A model generated the notes under the pieces. It saw only the letters and a list, made by a program, of their open reading frames with translations, was not told the DNA's origin and ran no database searches. The translations under genes and the position numbers were made by a program. From assembly GCF_001750145.1 (NCBI RefSeq), contig NZ_CP015732.1, positions 1,674,001 through 1,738,000 on the forward strand: a stretch of DNA of 64,000 bases, written 5' to 3'. This document shows positions 8,410 through 17,612 of the stretch, in pieces (position 1 is the stretch's first letter; each line of letters starts with the position of its first letter). The DNA is from Arthrobacter sp. U41. GTDB taxonomy: Bacteria; Actinomycetota; Actinomycetes; Actinomycetales; Micrococcaceae.

Positions 8410-10044
8410 ATGGAACTCTTGCCGATCGCGTTTCTCGCGGGAGTCCTGACCGTTCTTTCTCCCTGTGTGCTGCCGCTTCTGCCGGTCGTGTTGGCCGGTT
8501 CAGCGGTTGAACCGAGCCGGCGCGCATCGTTTCTCATTATTGGCAGTCTTGCCGTTTCGGTGGTTCTCTTCACGCTCCTGATCAAGGCCACCACCGTACT
8601 GCTAGCTGTTCCAAGCGGTGTCTGGCTGGCTATTTCCGGTGTTCTCGTCGCCTTCGTTGGGGCGACATTGACCTTCCCCGCTGGATGGGAGTGGCTGTCC
8701 GGGCGGCTGCGCTTCCAGTCGGCGGCCGCCAGCTTGGCCCATCGTTCCGGTAAGCAATCCGGGACGGCGCGGAGCATCCTGCTGGGCTTTTCCCTCGGGC
8801 CGGTTTTCACGAGTTGCAGTCCTACCTACGGCCTGATTCTCGCCGTCGTCCTGCCCGCCAGCCTGGTCGTGGGCGTTGCGGATATCATCGCCTACACGCT
8901 CGGCCTGAGCGTGGTCATGCTCCTGGCAGCAATGGGCGGGCGGAAAATCACCAGGCACCTCGGATGGGCCGCCGATCCGGACGGGAAATTCCGACGGGGA
9001 CTGGGCGTGGCCCTGCTCATCATTGGACTGCTGATTGCTTCCGGCCAGGTGAGGAAAATCGAAGCATGGCTGATCGACCGCGGCCTACTGGGAAGCGTCG
9101 TGCTGGAGCAAGGGATCCTCGATTCCATCAACGAACCGACGTCAGAGTCAGGTGTTGATATTCCGAACTTTTTGCGTCAGTCGTTTCCCCGCACGGACTG
9201 GTCCCGGGCCGATCCGGCAGTCGCAAATGCACTAAGTGGCGGACCATCCAAGGACGGCATCCCCGCGATCGACGAACCACACTTCATTCCGATCTCCAGC
9301 TTCACGCATCCCGACAGCGTGCAGGCGCTCGTCATCGAGGGCCGCACCGGGGTGAAGGCCTATCCTTACAACATCCTGATCTGGCATGAAATCGTCAATG
9401 ACACTGTTGATGGAACCCCCGTTGCCGTGACGTTCTGCCCGCTCTGCGGGAGCGCCGTTGTTTTCGAACGGGTTCTTCCCGACGGCGGGACCACCACGTT
9501 CGGCGTGAGCGGTGGACTGCTGGAGAGCAACATGATCATGTTCGATCGCGCGAGCGAAACGCTGTGGCAGCAGAGCACCGGCCAGTCCCTCGCCGGCAAG
9601 CATTTCGGTCATCAGTTGCCACTGCACAAATTCCAGCTATTGACCGTCGGCGAAACCAAGGCGCAGTTTCCCGATGCGCTGGTCCTGAGCGACAGCACAG
9701 GCTACGGACGCGACTACTCACGCAATCCCTACGCCGGCTATGAGGAGAGCGAGGGCTTCTACTTTTCCCCCAGCGTGACCGACAAGCGGTATCCCGCCAA
9801 AGATATCTTCGTCGCCTTCACCCTCAACGGCACACCCGTAGCTGCACCGTGGCTTGCCCTCGAGAACGGCCGGACCTATTCACATTCTGTCGACGGGCAC
9901 AGCGTCACCCTCAGCAAAGCGGACAACAAACTGGCGGTTACCGGCCCGGACGGATCAGATATTCCCTTTTACTTTGAGATGTGGTTCAGCTGGGCAGTCC
10001 AGCACAAGGACGCGGGGGTGGTGCTTGACCCGCGTGGACAATAA
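8410..10044 (+). CDS. CcdA-like membrane electron transporter fused to DUF3179
   Basis: 544 aa in two parts. Residues 1-220 are a CcdA/DsbD-beta type membrane domain of about six helices with its two redox Cys (LSPCVLP, C19; TSCSPTY, C136), which passes thiol electrons across the membrane. Residues about 260-540 match DUF3179, including the hallmark TFCPLCGSAVVFER (C343, C346). I know DUF3179 as a separate protein, so this fusion is unusual. With the upstream extracytoplasmic thioredoxin it could form a relay: cytoplasmic thioredoxin to CcdA domain to outer thioredoxin or the CPLC motif. That relay is inference. Which side of the membrane the DUF3179 part lies on depends on the helix count. 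Confidence 0.85.
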   Translation: MELLPIAFLAGVLTVLSPCVLPLLPVVLAGSAVEPSRRASFLIIGSLAVSVVLFTLLIKATTVLLAVPSGVWLAISGVLVAFVGATLTFPAGWEWLSGRLRFQSAAASLAHRSGKQSGTARSILLGFSLGPVFTSCSPTYGLILAVVLPASLVVGVADIIAYTLGLSVVMLLAAMGGRKITRHLGWAADPDGKFRRGLGVALLIIGLLIASGQVRKIEAWLIDRGLLGSVVLEQGILDSINEPTSESGVDIPNFLRQSFPRTDWSRADPAVANALSGGPSKDGIPAIDEPHFIPISSFTHPDSVQALVIEGRTGVKAYPYNILIWHEIVNDTVDGTPVAVTFCPLCGSAVVFERVLPDGGTTTFGVSGGLLESNMIMFDRASETLWQQSTGQSLAGKHFGHQLPLHKFQLLTVGETKAQFPDALVLSDSTGYGRDYSRNPYAGYEESEGFYFSPSVTDKRYPAKDIFVAFTLNGTPVAAPWLALENGRTYSHSVDGHSVTLSKADNKLAVTGPDGSDIPFYFEMWFSWAVQHKDAGVVLDPRGQ

Positions 10045-10104
10045 TAGCCGGCTGCTTCACGGGGATTCCTGGTCCCCGGCCCGCTGCCCAACTACAGGCT
10101 GCTC

Positions 10105-11064
10105 CTACTTCGCGAGGCCTTTGTCTTTGAGCCAGGCAGCAGCAGCATCCTTCGGATTTTGCTTCTGGTCTCCGCTCACGGCGCGGTTGAGGTTAAGCAG
10201 GTCCTCTGTAGTAAGGGTTCTGGACACTGCGTTCAGCGCGTCCTTGGCCTTATCCGTCATCTTGGCTTTGTTGTAGAGCGGCAGGACCTGCTGGGCGATG
10301 AAATTGTTTTTGGGATCTTCAAGAACCACAAGATCGTTGTCAAAGATCGCCGGTGTTGTGGTGTAGATGTCAGCGACCTGGACCTGGTCATCCAGCAGTG
10401 CCCTGACGGTAAGCGGGCCCCCGCCGTCACTGAAGGGCTCCAGTTTCAGAACGCAGTTGTAGTTCTTCTTCAGCCCCGGAAGCCCGTAGGCGCGCTCGGC
10501 GAAAGTGGCAGGAGCCCCCATCACGAGCTGGTCGCACACCTTCGCAAGATCCTCAATGGACTCTAACTGGTACTTTTCCGCAGTCGCCTTGGTGACTACC
10601 ATGGCGTCTTTGTTCTCAGCTTTGGACGCTTCCAGAACGGCCAAGCCATCTGGCAGCTTCGCTGGCAGCGCTTTTGCTATCTCGTCGGCGGAAACCTGGG
10701 TTGCTTCCTTGTCCAGGTGCAGGAGCAGATTGCCGCTGTAATCCGGCACCAGATCAACGGAGCCGTCCTGGACGGCCCTGAGGTACACCTCGCGGGATCC
10801 GATGTTGGCTTTTGTGCTGGCGGTAACGCCAGCGGCATTCAGGGCCCCCGCATAGACTTCGGCCAATATCTGGCTTTCGGGGAAATCGGCGGAGCCTACG
10901 ACCAATGTGGATCCCGGGCCGGAGGCGCGGGAGGAGTCCGTGGCGGGTGCGCTGCCGATGGGATCCGATCCGGCGCAGGCGCTCAGTGCAAGCGCCAGGC
11001 CAAGCCCGGTGACCAGGCCACCGAACGCCCGTCGGGCAAGCCTCTTCTGACTGATTTCATGCAT
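10105..11064 (-). CDS. Glycine betaine/choline-type ABC substrate-binding lipoprotein (OpuC/ProX-like)
   Basis: 319 aa with a signal peptide ending in lipobox LSAC (Cys 30). The mature protein has the OpuAC/OsmF-type substrate-binding fold: STLVVGSADFPESQILAEVY at its start, DLVPDYSGNLLLHL in the middle and DLLNLNRAVSGDQK at the end. The usual partners, permease and ATPase, are not adjacent, so it is an orphan or works with a transporter elsewhere. Quaternary amines are the usual ligands of the family; the ligand here is unknown. GGAGG lies just upstream of the ATG. A decayed paralogue lies at 11700-11872. Confidence 0.85.
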   Translation of the reverse strand: MHEISQKRLARRAFGGLVTGLGLALALSACAGSDPIGSAPATDSSRASGPGSTLVVGSADFPESQILAEVYAGALNAAGVTASTKANIGSREVYLRAVQDGSVDLVPDYSGNLLLHLDKEATQVSADEIAKALPAKLPDGLAVLEASKAENKDAMVVTKATAEKYQLESIEDLAKVCDQLVMGAPATFAERAYGLPGLKKNYNCVLKLEPFSDGGGPLTVRALLDDQVQVADIYTTTPAIFDNDLVVLEDPKNNFIAQQVLPLYNKAKMTDKAKDALNAVSRTLTTEDLLNLNRAVSGDQKQNPKDAAAAWLKDKGLAK

Positions 11065-11160
11065 AACATGCCTCCTTGCAACGACGCCCCCATGGATGGA
11101 GAGCCTGTGAGCCCAACCGTGCCTGCTGGCCGCGGTCAGGCATGATGAGATAAGTGGCTT

Positions 11161-11487
11161 CTACTGGAGGTATTCGGCGAATTCCTTCTCGAAGAAAGGT
11201 TTCGGCCTGGCCCCAACCACAGAAATTTTCTGCTGCCCATCCTTGAACAAATAGACCGCCGGAATGGAGGTGATGCCGAATTCAGAGGCTGTTTCCGGAT
11301 TTTCGTCGACGTTCACCTTGACGACGTCGACCTTGTCGGCGCAGTCCTCCGCGAGTTGCTCGAGTACCGGCGAGAGCCTGATACAGGGCGCGCACCAGGA
11401 GGCCCAGAAATCCACGATTACCGGCTTTACCGATTTGAGTACCTCAGTCTCGAACGAAGCGTCGGTGACGTCCCTGGTTTTTCCCAT
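11161..11487 (-). CDS. trxA: Thioredoxin
   Basis: 108 aa, normal thioredoxin length, with VDFWASWCAPC (C32, C35) and the cis-Pro loop ITSIPAVYLF. Ala replaces the usual Gly in the active site (CAPC instead of CGPC), which can shift the redox potential. It is closely similar to the second thioredoxin at 14353-14679: VTD-SFE-EVL, KPVIVDFWA-WC-PC and a VVGARPK tail are shared. The two arose by duplication. Ribosome-binding site GGGAGAG precedes the ATG. Cytoplasmic disulfide reductant. Confidence 0.9.
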   Translation of the reverse strand: MGKTRDVTDASFETEVLKSVKPVIVDFWASWCAPCIRLSPVLEQLAEDCADKVDVVKVNVDENPETASEFGITSIPAVYLFKDGQQKISVVGARPKPFFEKEFAEYLQ

Positions 11488-11699
11488 GATTCTCTCCCTT
11501 CATTGTGTGGCGCCTAGCCGCAATGTAGCCCCGTCAACGGCCCTACGTATGTAAACCAGGACACACAAACGGAAGGGGGCTATTGGCTCGCCGGACATGA
11601 GTGTGACTTCTGCGGCCTCGATGGCGATTATGTGACCCTCGGTAGTGCCAACCTTTTTGCATCGCTGCTGGTCAGTGGCGTGAGGTTGCCGGGAATTGT

Positions 11700-11872
11700 C
11701 GGCATACTAACAGGCCCTGATCCATCCCAGGCCAGGGACATACTTAACAAAGTTTCCTGGGTGCTCACCACCGCAGTCCTCATGCAGCTCAACGGGAAAG
11801 TTTCCGGCAGACGCGAAGCAAAACCCCTGGGACGCTGCAGCCGTCTGGCTCAAGGACAAAGGCTTCGCCTGA
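11700..11872 (+). pseudogene. Relic of an OpuC/ProX-like binding protein, C-terminal end
   Basis: Plus-strand remnant matching the C-terminus of the protein at 10105-11064. One frame reads SQARDILNKVSWVLTTAVLM (compare DKAKDALNAVSRTLTTEDLL). After a frameshift near 11806 a second frame reads DAKQNPWDAAAVWLKDKGFA and stops at 11870-11872 (compare NPKDAAAAWLKDKGLAK). The upstream 260 or so codons are not recognisable. It is a paralogue of the intact gene but on the opposite strand. Confidence 0.8.
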
Positions 11873-11929
11873 CCGGATACCCCGGCACGCCAGAGCGGAG
11901 GGTGCGTAGCTTCCAAACGGCGGGCCCGG

Positions 11930-12751
11930 TCACGCTGCCAGGTGGTCGAGGATGGCTTCCGCCACCTGCTCCGGACTGTCTTCGGTCGGAATGTGTTTAC
12001 CTGGCACCTCGACCAAATCGGATGCCGGGATTTCGGCCGAGTAGCGGCGGGCAAAGGTGATTTTCTGGAATTCATCCTCACGGCCCCAGACGAGGCGGGT
12101 GGGGACGGCAGCTTCTCTCAGGGCCGGGACAAGGTCCATGGTGTAGCGGGCGTCCGCCGCGGCGGCCATCGCCATCCACGACCTGACCCTGGTCGGGTCT
12201 TTCCACGGTGAGACGTAGTCGGCTACCTCATCGTCACTGAGTGGCCTGGCCACGGCTTTGCGGGTAGTTTCAGCGCGGGCGGTCAGCATTTCGTTGACCC
12301 CCATCGAGGCGCGGACCTGCGGGTCGCGGAACCGTTCGACGGCGGGAACCGGCCAGGAGTCGAACATCACCGAGTTCATCAGGACGAGACGGTCCACGCG
12401 TCCGGACGTCGCGGCCAGATGCTGGGCGATCCCTCCGCCAATGTCATGGCCGGCCAAGTTAAATCGGTCCATGCCCAGTGCGTCCGCTGCAGCCAGCACC
12501 GTCCGGGCGAGCTCCGGTACCGTGGCGCTGTGTACGTCCAGCTCTCCGTCGCTGGCACCGAAGCCGGGCAGGTCAAGTGCCACACACCTGGAATGTGTAC
12601 CCAGCGCGGGAAGCACCGGGAGCCAGACACGGCTCCAGAAGGTGCCGTGCAGCAGAAGCAACGGCGCGGCACTGCGGCCGCCTGCTTCCAGGTACGACAA
12701 TCCTGTCCCATTGACCTGTACTTGCTTGCGCTGCACCTGCTGTTCAGACAT
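11930..12751 (-). CDS. Alpha/beta hydrolase (Asp-nucleophile type)
   Basis: 273 aa. Oxyanion region LLLLHGTFWSRVW, nucleophile elbow NLAGHDIGGG with Asp rather than Ser as nucleophile, and a late His near VPGKHIPTEDSPEQ. An Asp nucleophile is known from haloalkane dehalogenases and epoxide hydrolases. ATG 12751 is preceded by GGAAG at 8 nt; the frame is open upstream to 12841. It is the last gene of the minus-strand run that begins with merA, 87 nt after the DUF427 gene. It resembles the broken hydrolase at 18743 (NSVMFDSWPVPAV versus NTVSYDSWPIPSV). Confidence 0.82.
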   Translation of the reverse strand: MSEQQVQRKQVQVNGTGLSYLEAGGRSAAPLLLLHGTFWSRVWLPVLPALGTHSRCVALDLPGFGASDGELDVHSATVPELARTVLAAADALGMDRFNLAGHDIGGGIAQHLAATSGRVDRLVLMNSVMFDSWPVPAVERFRDPQVRASMGVNEMLTARAETTRKAVARPLSDDEVADYVSPWKDPTRVRSWMAMAAAADARYTMDLVPALREAAVPTRLVWGREDEFQKITFARRYSAEIPASDLVEVPGKHIPTEDSPEQVAEAILDHLAA

Positions 12752-12837
12752 TGCTGTCACTTCCATTCTTCGTTGCAGATCCCCGCAGGGGCCCGTGGCC
12801 GGTCTCCTGTCAGGCTTCGGCTTCAGGCACCCGGCCG

Positions 12838-13617
12838 TCACCGGGGAGCTACGGCGGGTTTGCCTTCGACGTTGATGGTGGTCCGTTCGTCATAGAAAGC
12901 GATGAGGCCCGTGAGCTGGGTCGCGTCCTGAAGGGGCTGTTCGTAGCTCCACGCAATGTTCTCACCCCGGGTACCGGCCCCTTTGACGGACCAGTACGAC
13001 GCTGTGCCTTTGTAGGGGCAGATCGTGCTGTGTGACGTGCGTTCCAGCAGCCCGAAGTCCACATCGCCGCGTGGCAGGTACGTCCGCACGGGCAGCATCG
13101 TTTCATAAACGAATACCGGCTGCGCGCTTTCGGCCAGGACCATCGATTCGTAACCAACACTCACACGCCGTGATGAGGCCCGCGCATCCACCCGGTGGAA
13201 CGGGTCCCGGGGATGGCCTTCTATCACCTGGTCCTCCTCGCGCCACTGGTCAAAGGCCCCGAAGTCCAGCAGCACATGGCCGGCCAGATCCGGGTCAGCA
13301 ACCCGGAAGGCGGCCGCCGGCAGTTCCAGCCCGCCGCTCCTCACGGTCAGTTCCTGGCCCTCGGCTGTGTGATTGGCGAAGTGCGAACGGGTGCCCCCGC
13401 CCGCCCTGCCCGGGGAGGAGGGGAGGAGATCTGCGGCGATGTCCGCTTCCGGTACCGCGAACACCGGGGTCAGCTTCCGTGGCTCGAAAACAAGGAGCGC
13501 GTCCTGTGAATCGACAACCGTCCTCCCCCCGGCGTCCGCTCTGATCCTGCGCGGCGTTGGCTCGTAGCGCAGGCCGTGCGCCAGCGCCCGCATTTCAGAG
13601 CGCAATCGAACAGCCAT
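12838..13617 (-). CDS. Two-domain DUF427 protein
   Basis: 259 aa with two DUF427-like beta domains: a weaker N-terminal one (about 30-110, with LLVFEPRKLTPVFAVPEADI) and a clear C-terminal one (about 160-250) bearing the signature CPYKGTASYWSV and the ending YEQPLQDATQLTGLIAFYDE. The biochemical role of DUF427 is not established. AAGGAACTGGC precedes the ATG; the gap from the HAD gene is 9 nt, so they are co-transcribed. A single-domain DUF427 protein lies at 18196-18480. Confidence 0.85.
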   Translation of the reverse strand: MAVRLRSEMRALAHGLRYEPTPRRIRADAGGRTVVDSQDALLVFEPRKLTPVFAVPEADIAADLLPSSPGRAGGGTRSHFANHTAEGQELTVRSGGLELPAAAFRVADPDLAGHVLLDFGAFDQWREEDQVIEGHPRDPFHRVDARASSRRVSVGYESMVLAESAQPVFVYETMLPVRTYLPRGDVDFGLLERTSHSTICPYKGTASYWSVKGAGTRGENIAWSYEQPLQDATQLTGLIAFYDERTTINVEGKPAVAPR

Positions 13618-13626
13618 GCCAGTTCC

Positions 13627-14301
13627 TTAGCTTTCTCCGGCAAGGGCCGGGACCAGTTCAGGCAGGGCGGAGACAGCATGATCCGGCGCCTGGAAATAGT
13701 TTTGATACGGGCCCCCGGCGCGGTTGATCCAGGCGGTGGCAAGGCCGGCGCGGGATGCGCCGTGGATATCCCAGGGGTGAACGGCGACCAGGAGCATTTG
13801 CTCGGGCCTAGTCCCGCAGGCGGATGCTGCGTACTCGTAGGAGGCTTTGCCGGGCTTCCAGGCCGGGGCGTCCTCCACAGAGAGCAGCAGGTCGAAGCTG
13901 TCGCGGATGCCTGCATCGGTGAACAGCTTCTCGGCCACCTGGCTGGAGCCGTTCGTCAAAGTAACGAGCCGGTATCCGGCAGCGTGCAGGGCCTTGACGC
14001 CGGTGACGACATCCGGGTGCAGCCCAAGGCCGGACATGCCGGCCATGACGTGCTGCACGGCCGGCTCGACGTCCCGGTTCAGTTCCATGCCGGTGAACAG
14101 GCCGCGCAAAGCTTCGGCGCCGATCCCGGCGAAGGTGCCGTTATCTCCCGCTGCGGTGAGGGCAAAGCCATCCCGCAGCAGGGTCGCGAACCAGAGCTTT
14201 GCCAGGTGTGCCGGCGCCCCCACCTCGACGAACCGTTGTCCCATCGGGGACATGTCCGACAGGGTCTCGTTGACGTCAAAAATAATGGTTGAGGGTTTCA
14301 T
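13627..14301 (-). CDS. HAD-superfamily hydrolase, haloacid dehalogenase type II-like
   Basis: 224 aa. Motif I IIFDVNETLSD with nucleophile Asp, motif II LVTLTNGSS, motif III Lys in APAWKPGKASYEY, and a late VAVHPWDIHGASRAGL. The cap follows motif I as in type II L-2-haloacid dehalogenases; the true substrate may be a phosphate or halo-acid. ATG 14301 has GGAGAA 7 nt upstream. It sits between thioredoxin and DUF427 genes in the merA run. A dehalogenase-type HAD together with an Asp-nucleophile hydrolase in one operon hints at halo-organic detoxification (inference). Confidence 0.83.
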   Translation of the reverse strand: MKPSTIIFDVNETLSDMSPMGQRFVEVGAPAHLAKLWFATLLRDGFALTAAGDNGTFAGIGAEALRGLFTGMELNRDVEPAVQHVMAGMSGLGLHPDVVTGVKALHAAGYRLVTLTNGSSQVAEKLFTDAGIRDSFDLLLSVEDAPAWKPGKASYEYAASACGTRPEQMLLVAVHPWDIHGASRAGLATAWINRAGGPYQNYFQAPDHAVSALPELVPALAGES

Positions 14302-14352
14302 ACACGCTTCTCCTTGATTCGAGGATTGACGGTGCCACGACAAACTCGGAAG

Positions 14353-14679
14353 TCAGTGCAGGTACTCCACGAATTCCTTCTCGAGGTATTGCTTGGGCCG
14401 GGCACCGACCACGGCGGATTTCAGGGCGCCGTCTTTGAACAGGTAGATGGCGGGGATGGAGGTGATGCCAAATTCCGCCGCTACCCGGGGGTTTTCATCG
14501 ATATTGAGCTTGACGACGTCCACTTTTCCGGCGTGCTCGGCCGCGAGCTGGTCCAGGACGGGGGAGACCATCCTGCACGGCCCGCACCATTCCGCCCAAA
14601 AATCGACGATGACGGGCTTGTCTGATCGCAGGACTTCCTGTTCAAACGTGCTGTCGGTGACATCCCTTGCGCTGCTCAT
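14353..14679 (-). CDS. trxA: Thioredoxin
   Basis: 108 aa with the classical active site VDFWAEWCGPC (C32, C35) and cis-Pro loop ITSIPAIYLF. Its ATG overlaps the stop of the disulfide reductase gene (ATGA at 14676-14679), and AAGGAA lies inside the end of that gene, so translation is coupled. The partner is probably the upstream flavin reductase. It is a close paralogue of the thioredoxin at 11161-11487. Confidence 0.9.
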   Translation of the reverse strand: MSSARDVTDSTFEQEVLRSDKPVIVDFWAEWCGPCRMVSPVLDQLAAEHAGKVDVVKLNIDENPRVAAEFGITSIPAIYLFKDGALKSAVVGARPKQYLEKEFVEYLH

Positions 14680-16040
14680 AACAGTTCCTTTCGGTATTTG
14701 AGGTTATCGAGGGCCATGTGGAAGGCCTCGCTGTAGCTGGGGAACTGGGCGACCTGGTCGTGCAGGACCGCCAAGGGGATCCGGGCCCGGATCGCGAGGG
14801 AGGCCTGATGGATCCATTCCCCGGCCAGGGGGGATACGGCCCATGCTCCGATGAGGGTGCCCGTGTTGGTGTCGGTGAGCAGCCCGAGGTGTCCCCGGGG
14901 TTCCTGCTCGTAGGTCCAGGGGCGGGTGAGCGATTCGGCCAGGTCCAGCTCGGCGAAAGCGGTGGAGAGCCCCTGCTCATCGGCCTGGGCCTGGGTGATC
15001 CCCGCGGCCGCGATCTCCGGATCCCCGAAGACCACCCTCGGGATACCGTCATAGGTGGCCGGCCGTGCGTGGCCCAGGATGGCGTCTGCCACGATACGGC
15101 CCTGGTACTTGGCCACATGGGTGAACGGCATGACCGCGGTGACGTCGCCGCCGGCCCATACGCCTTCGCCGGCCCGGCACTGCTCGTCGATCACCACCGC
15201 GCCCTTGGGGTCAAGCTTCACCCCTGCTGCCTCAAAGCCCAGATCCTTGCTCCGGGGCCTGCGTCCCGTTGCGAAAATGACGACGTCGGTGCCCACTGAT
15301 GTGCCGTCGTCGAGCTCCAGCGAACTGCTGTCCCCCTCACGCCTGGCACGCACGGCATGGGACGCCAGCCGCACGTTCACGCCGGCCTCTTCGAGATAGA
15401 GCCGCGTCAGTTCTCCGACGCGGGGCTCCTCGCGTTCCATCAGGGCCTTGCCGCGGTGCACCAGGGTGACATCCACGCCGAAACGGGCCAGGAACGTGGC
15501 CGTTTCGGTGCCCACTGCGCTGCCTCCGATCACAACGGCCCGCCGCGGCAAAGTCGTGGTCGTAAATGTTTCCCTGTTGGTCCAAATGGTGACGTTTTCT
15601 GCCCCTTCCAGCTCGGGCATAACGGCCTCGGAGCCGGTCGCGATGATGATGTGATCGGCGTGGATGGTCCTGCCGCCGGCCTGCAGCGTGCCCGGCCCGG
15701 TGATTCTGGCTTCGGCTTTGATCACGGTGGCGCCCTGGCCTTTATAGCCATCGATCTGCGCTTTATCGTCGAGGTGCCGGATCATGTAGTCCCGGTAGTC
15801 ACTGGCCGCGGCCCAGTCCAGTTCGGCTCCGGTGACCCCGGCCGACCGGGCAGCTGCTGTCTTCGCTTCCGGCGGCCGCAGGAGTGTTTTGGAGGGCACG
15901 CACGCCCAGTACGCGCATTCGCCGCCGATCAGTTCGCGTTCGATCACGGCGACTTTTTTGTGGGCTTTCAGGAGACGGCTCGCCGCCACCTCACCTCCCG
16001 GTCCCATGCCCAGGACTGCCACATCAAAGTGTTCCTCCAT
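14676..16040 (-). CDS. FAD-dependent pyridine nucleotide-disulfide oxidoreductase
   Basis: 454 aa, class I flavin disulfide reductase (family of lipoamide dehydrogenase and mercuric reductase). FAD-binding VAVLGMGPGGEVAA (residues 7-20), redox disulfide GGECAYWACVPSKTLL (C42, C47), NAD(P)-binding VVIGGSAVGTETATF and late FAD motif GVWAGGDVT. The usual C-terminal His-Glu pair of the dimer interface is not evident. ATG 16040 follows GGGGAGGAACTG. It lies 44 nt after merA and is coupled to thioredoxin, so it may reduce that thioredoxin or another small disulfide. A decayed copy is at 7375-7690. Confidence 0.87.
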   Translation of the reverse strand: MEEHFDVAVLGMGPGGEVAASRLLKAHKKVAVIERELIGGECAYWACVPSKTLLRPPEAKTAAARSAGVTGAELDWAAASDYRDYMIRHLDDKAQIDGYKGQGATVIKAEARITGPGTLQAGGRTIHADHIIIATGSEAVMPELEGAENVTIWTNRETFTTTTLPRRAVVIGGSAVGTETATFLARFGVDVTLVHRGKALMEREEPRVGELTRLYLEEAGVNVRLASHAVRARREGDSSSLELDDGTSVGTDVVIFATGRRPRSKDLGFEAAGVKLDPKGAVVIDEQCRAGEGVWAGGDVTAVMPFTHVAKYQGRIVADAILGHARPATYDGIPRVVFGDPEIAAAGITQAQADEQGLSTAFAELDLAESLTRPWTYEQEPRGHLGLLTDTNTGTLIGAWAVSPLAGEWIHQASLAIRARIPLAVLHDQVAQFPSYSEAFHMALDNLKYRKELL

Positions 16041-16084
16041 CAGTTCCTCCCCTTCGTGGTTAATAGGTATCGCTCGAGGCGTGG

Positions 16085-17530
16085 TCAGGTTGCGCAGCAG
16101 GAGAGCCTGGAGATGTCCGTGGTGTAGGACTGGGCGGCGATTTTGATGCCCTCGGCCATCGTCAGGTAGGGGCTCCACAGGTTCGCGACCTGCTCGACGG
16201 TCATGCCCGCCTCCAGGATGTAGACCCCTGCGGCGGCAATGTCACCGGCTTCCTTGCCGACGGCCGTAAGTCCGAGAATCCTGCCCGTACCGTTCTCGGC
16301 CACGAGCTTGATGAAGCCCCGCGTATCCCGGTTGACCAGGGCACGCGGAACGTATTCCAGCGGTAGAACACGGCAATCGCAGCTGATGCCCTCGCCGTTT
16401 GCTTCCTTGTCGGTCATCCCGACGGCGGCCATCGCAGGGCTGGTGAACGCCACCCGTGGCAGGTGCCGGTAGTCAATTTCGCGGCCGGCGTTGTTGAAGG
16501 CGTTTTCGACGGCGAGGGCACCGTGGGCGGATGCGACGTAAACGAATTCCCGGTGCCCGGTCACATCGCCCGCGGCCCAGATCCTGGGGTTGGTGCTGGC
16601 CATCGTGTTCTGTACCAGGACCTCGCCCCGGTCCCCGGTCTTTACCCCGACGGTGTCCAGGTTCAGTCCTTCGGTAACGGCGCGCCGCCCGGTAGCTACC
16701 AAGAGCCGCGCGGCCCGGAAGTTCTCCTGGCCGCCGGCGATGTCCGCGACAGCCTTGACACCGCCGGTGTCCTCATCTTTCCCGACGGAGGCCAGCGTGG
16801 CCCGGCGGATGACGCGGATGCCTTCATCGGTAAAAACGCTCATCAGTGCCAGTGAGACTTCGGGTTCTTCCGTCGAGGCGAGGCGGGACCGGACCAGCAT
16901 GGTCACGTTGGATCCCAGGCGCGCGAACAGCTGGGCCTGCTCCAGGGCTACGTAGCCGCCGCCGACCACCAGCAGGGATTCCGGGACCTCTTCCAGTTCC
17001 ATCGCGGTGGTGGAGGTCAGATAATCTGTTTCCCGAAGTCCCGGGACCGGGGGAGTCCACGGCGCCGAGCCGGTGGCCACCAGGTAGTGGGCCGCAGTCA
17101 CTGACTCCCGCACGCCGTCGGAGGTGGTGATTTCCAGCACCGGTTCCTCCGGTGTCCCGGCGAACGCCGCAGTGCCGTGTCTGAAGTCCCATCCGTAGTC
17201 GGCGATCAGGTCGACGTATTTCTCCGAGCGCATCCCCTCCACCAGGGCGCGCTTCCCGCCGATCAGGCCGGGCATGTCCACCGCGCCGGCAGAAGTACTG
17301 ATGCCGGGGAACCTGCCGCCGGCATCCAAGGCCACGTGGCGGGCCTCAGCTGCTGCGAGCAACGCTTTGGAGGGCACGCATCCGGTGTTCACGCACGTCC
17401 CGCCAACTGTTGACCGCTCGACCATCAGGACACTTTTGCCCAGGTTGGTTGCCCGGATGGCCGCAGCGAAGGCGCCCCCGCCTGAGCCGATGATCGCCAG
17501 ATCAAAGTCAAACTCTTGTATTGCAGCCAC
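16085..17530 (-). CDS. merA: Mercuric reductase, without N-terminal HMA domain
   Basis: 481 aa. The FAD domain begins at LAIIGSGGGAFAAAI; the redox pair is GGTCVNTGCVPSKALL (C46, C51). The protein ends SCCAT, the C-terminal Cys pair (478-479) that hands Hg(II) to the active site, which separates MerA from other family members. The heavy-metal-associated N-terminal domain of many MerA is absent. It would reduce Hg(II) to Hg(0) with NADPH in the cytoplasm. I chose GTG 17530 (GGAGG 6 nt upstream); ATG 17596 in the same frame is possible. It heads the minus-strand operon and is divergent from a MerR gene. No merT, merP or merB is seen. Confidence 0.88.
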   Translation of the reverse strand: MAAIQEFDFDLAIIGSGGGAFAAAIRATNLGKSVLMVERSTVGGTCVNTGCVPSKALLAAAEARHVALDAGGRFPGISTSAGAVDMPGLIGGKRALVEGMRSEKYVDLIADYGWDFRHGTAAFAGTPEEPVLEITTSDGVRESVTAAHYLVATGSAPWTPPVPGLRETDYLTSTTAMELEEVPESLLVVGGGYVALEQAQLFARLGSNVTMLVRSRLASTEEPEVSLALMSVFTDEGIRVIRRATLASVGKDEDTGGVKAVADIAGGQENFRAARLLVATGRRAVTEGLNLDTVGVKTGDRGEVLVQNTMASTNPRIWAAGDVTGHREFVYVASAHGALAVENAFNNAGREIDYRHLPRVAFTSPAMAAVGMTDKEANGEGISCDCRVLPLEYVPRALVNRDTRGFIKLVAENGTGRILGLTAVGKEAGDIAAAGVYILEAGMTVEQVANLWSPYLTMAEGIKIAAQSYTTDISRLSCCAT

Positions 17531-17612
17531 GAAACCTCCGCCAGTAGCAGGGAACCTGTCCCTGGGTCGAACGGCGGCTCCCCGATGGACCCGCATGACG
17601 TTCTTCCTCTCC

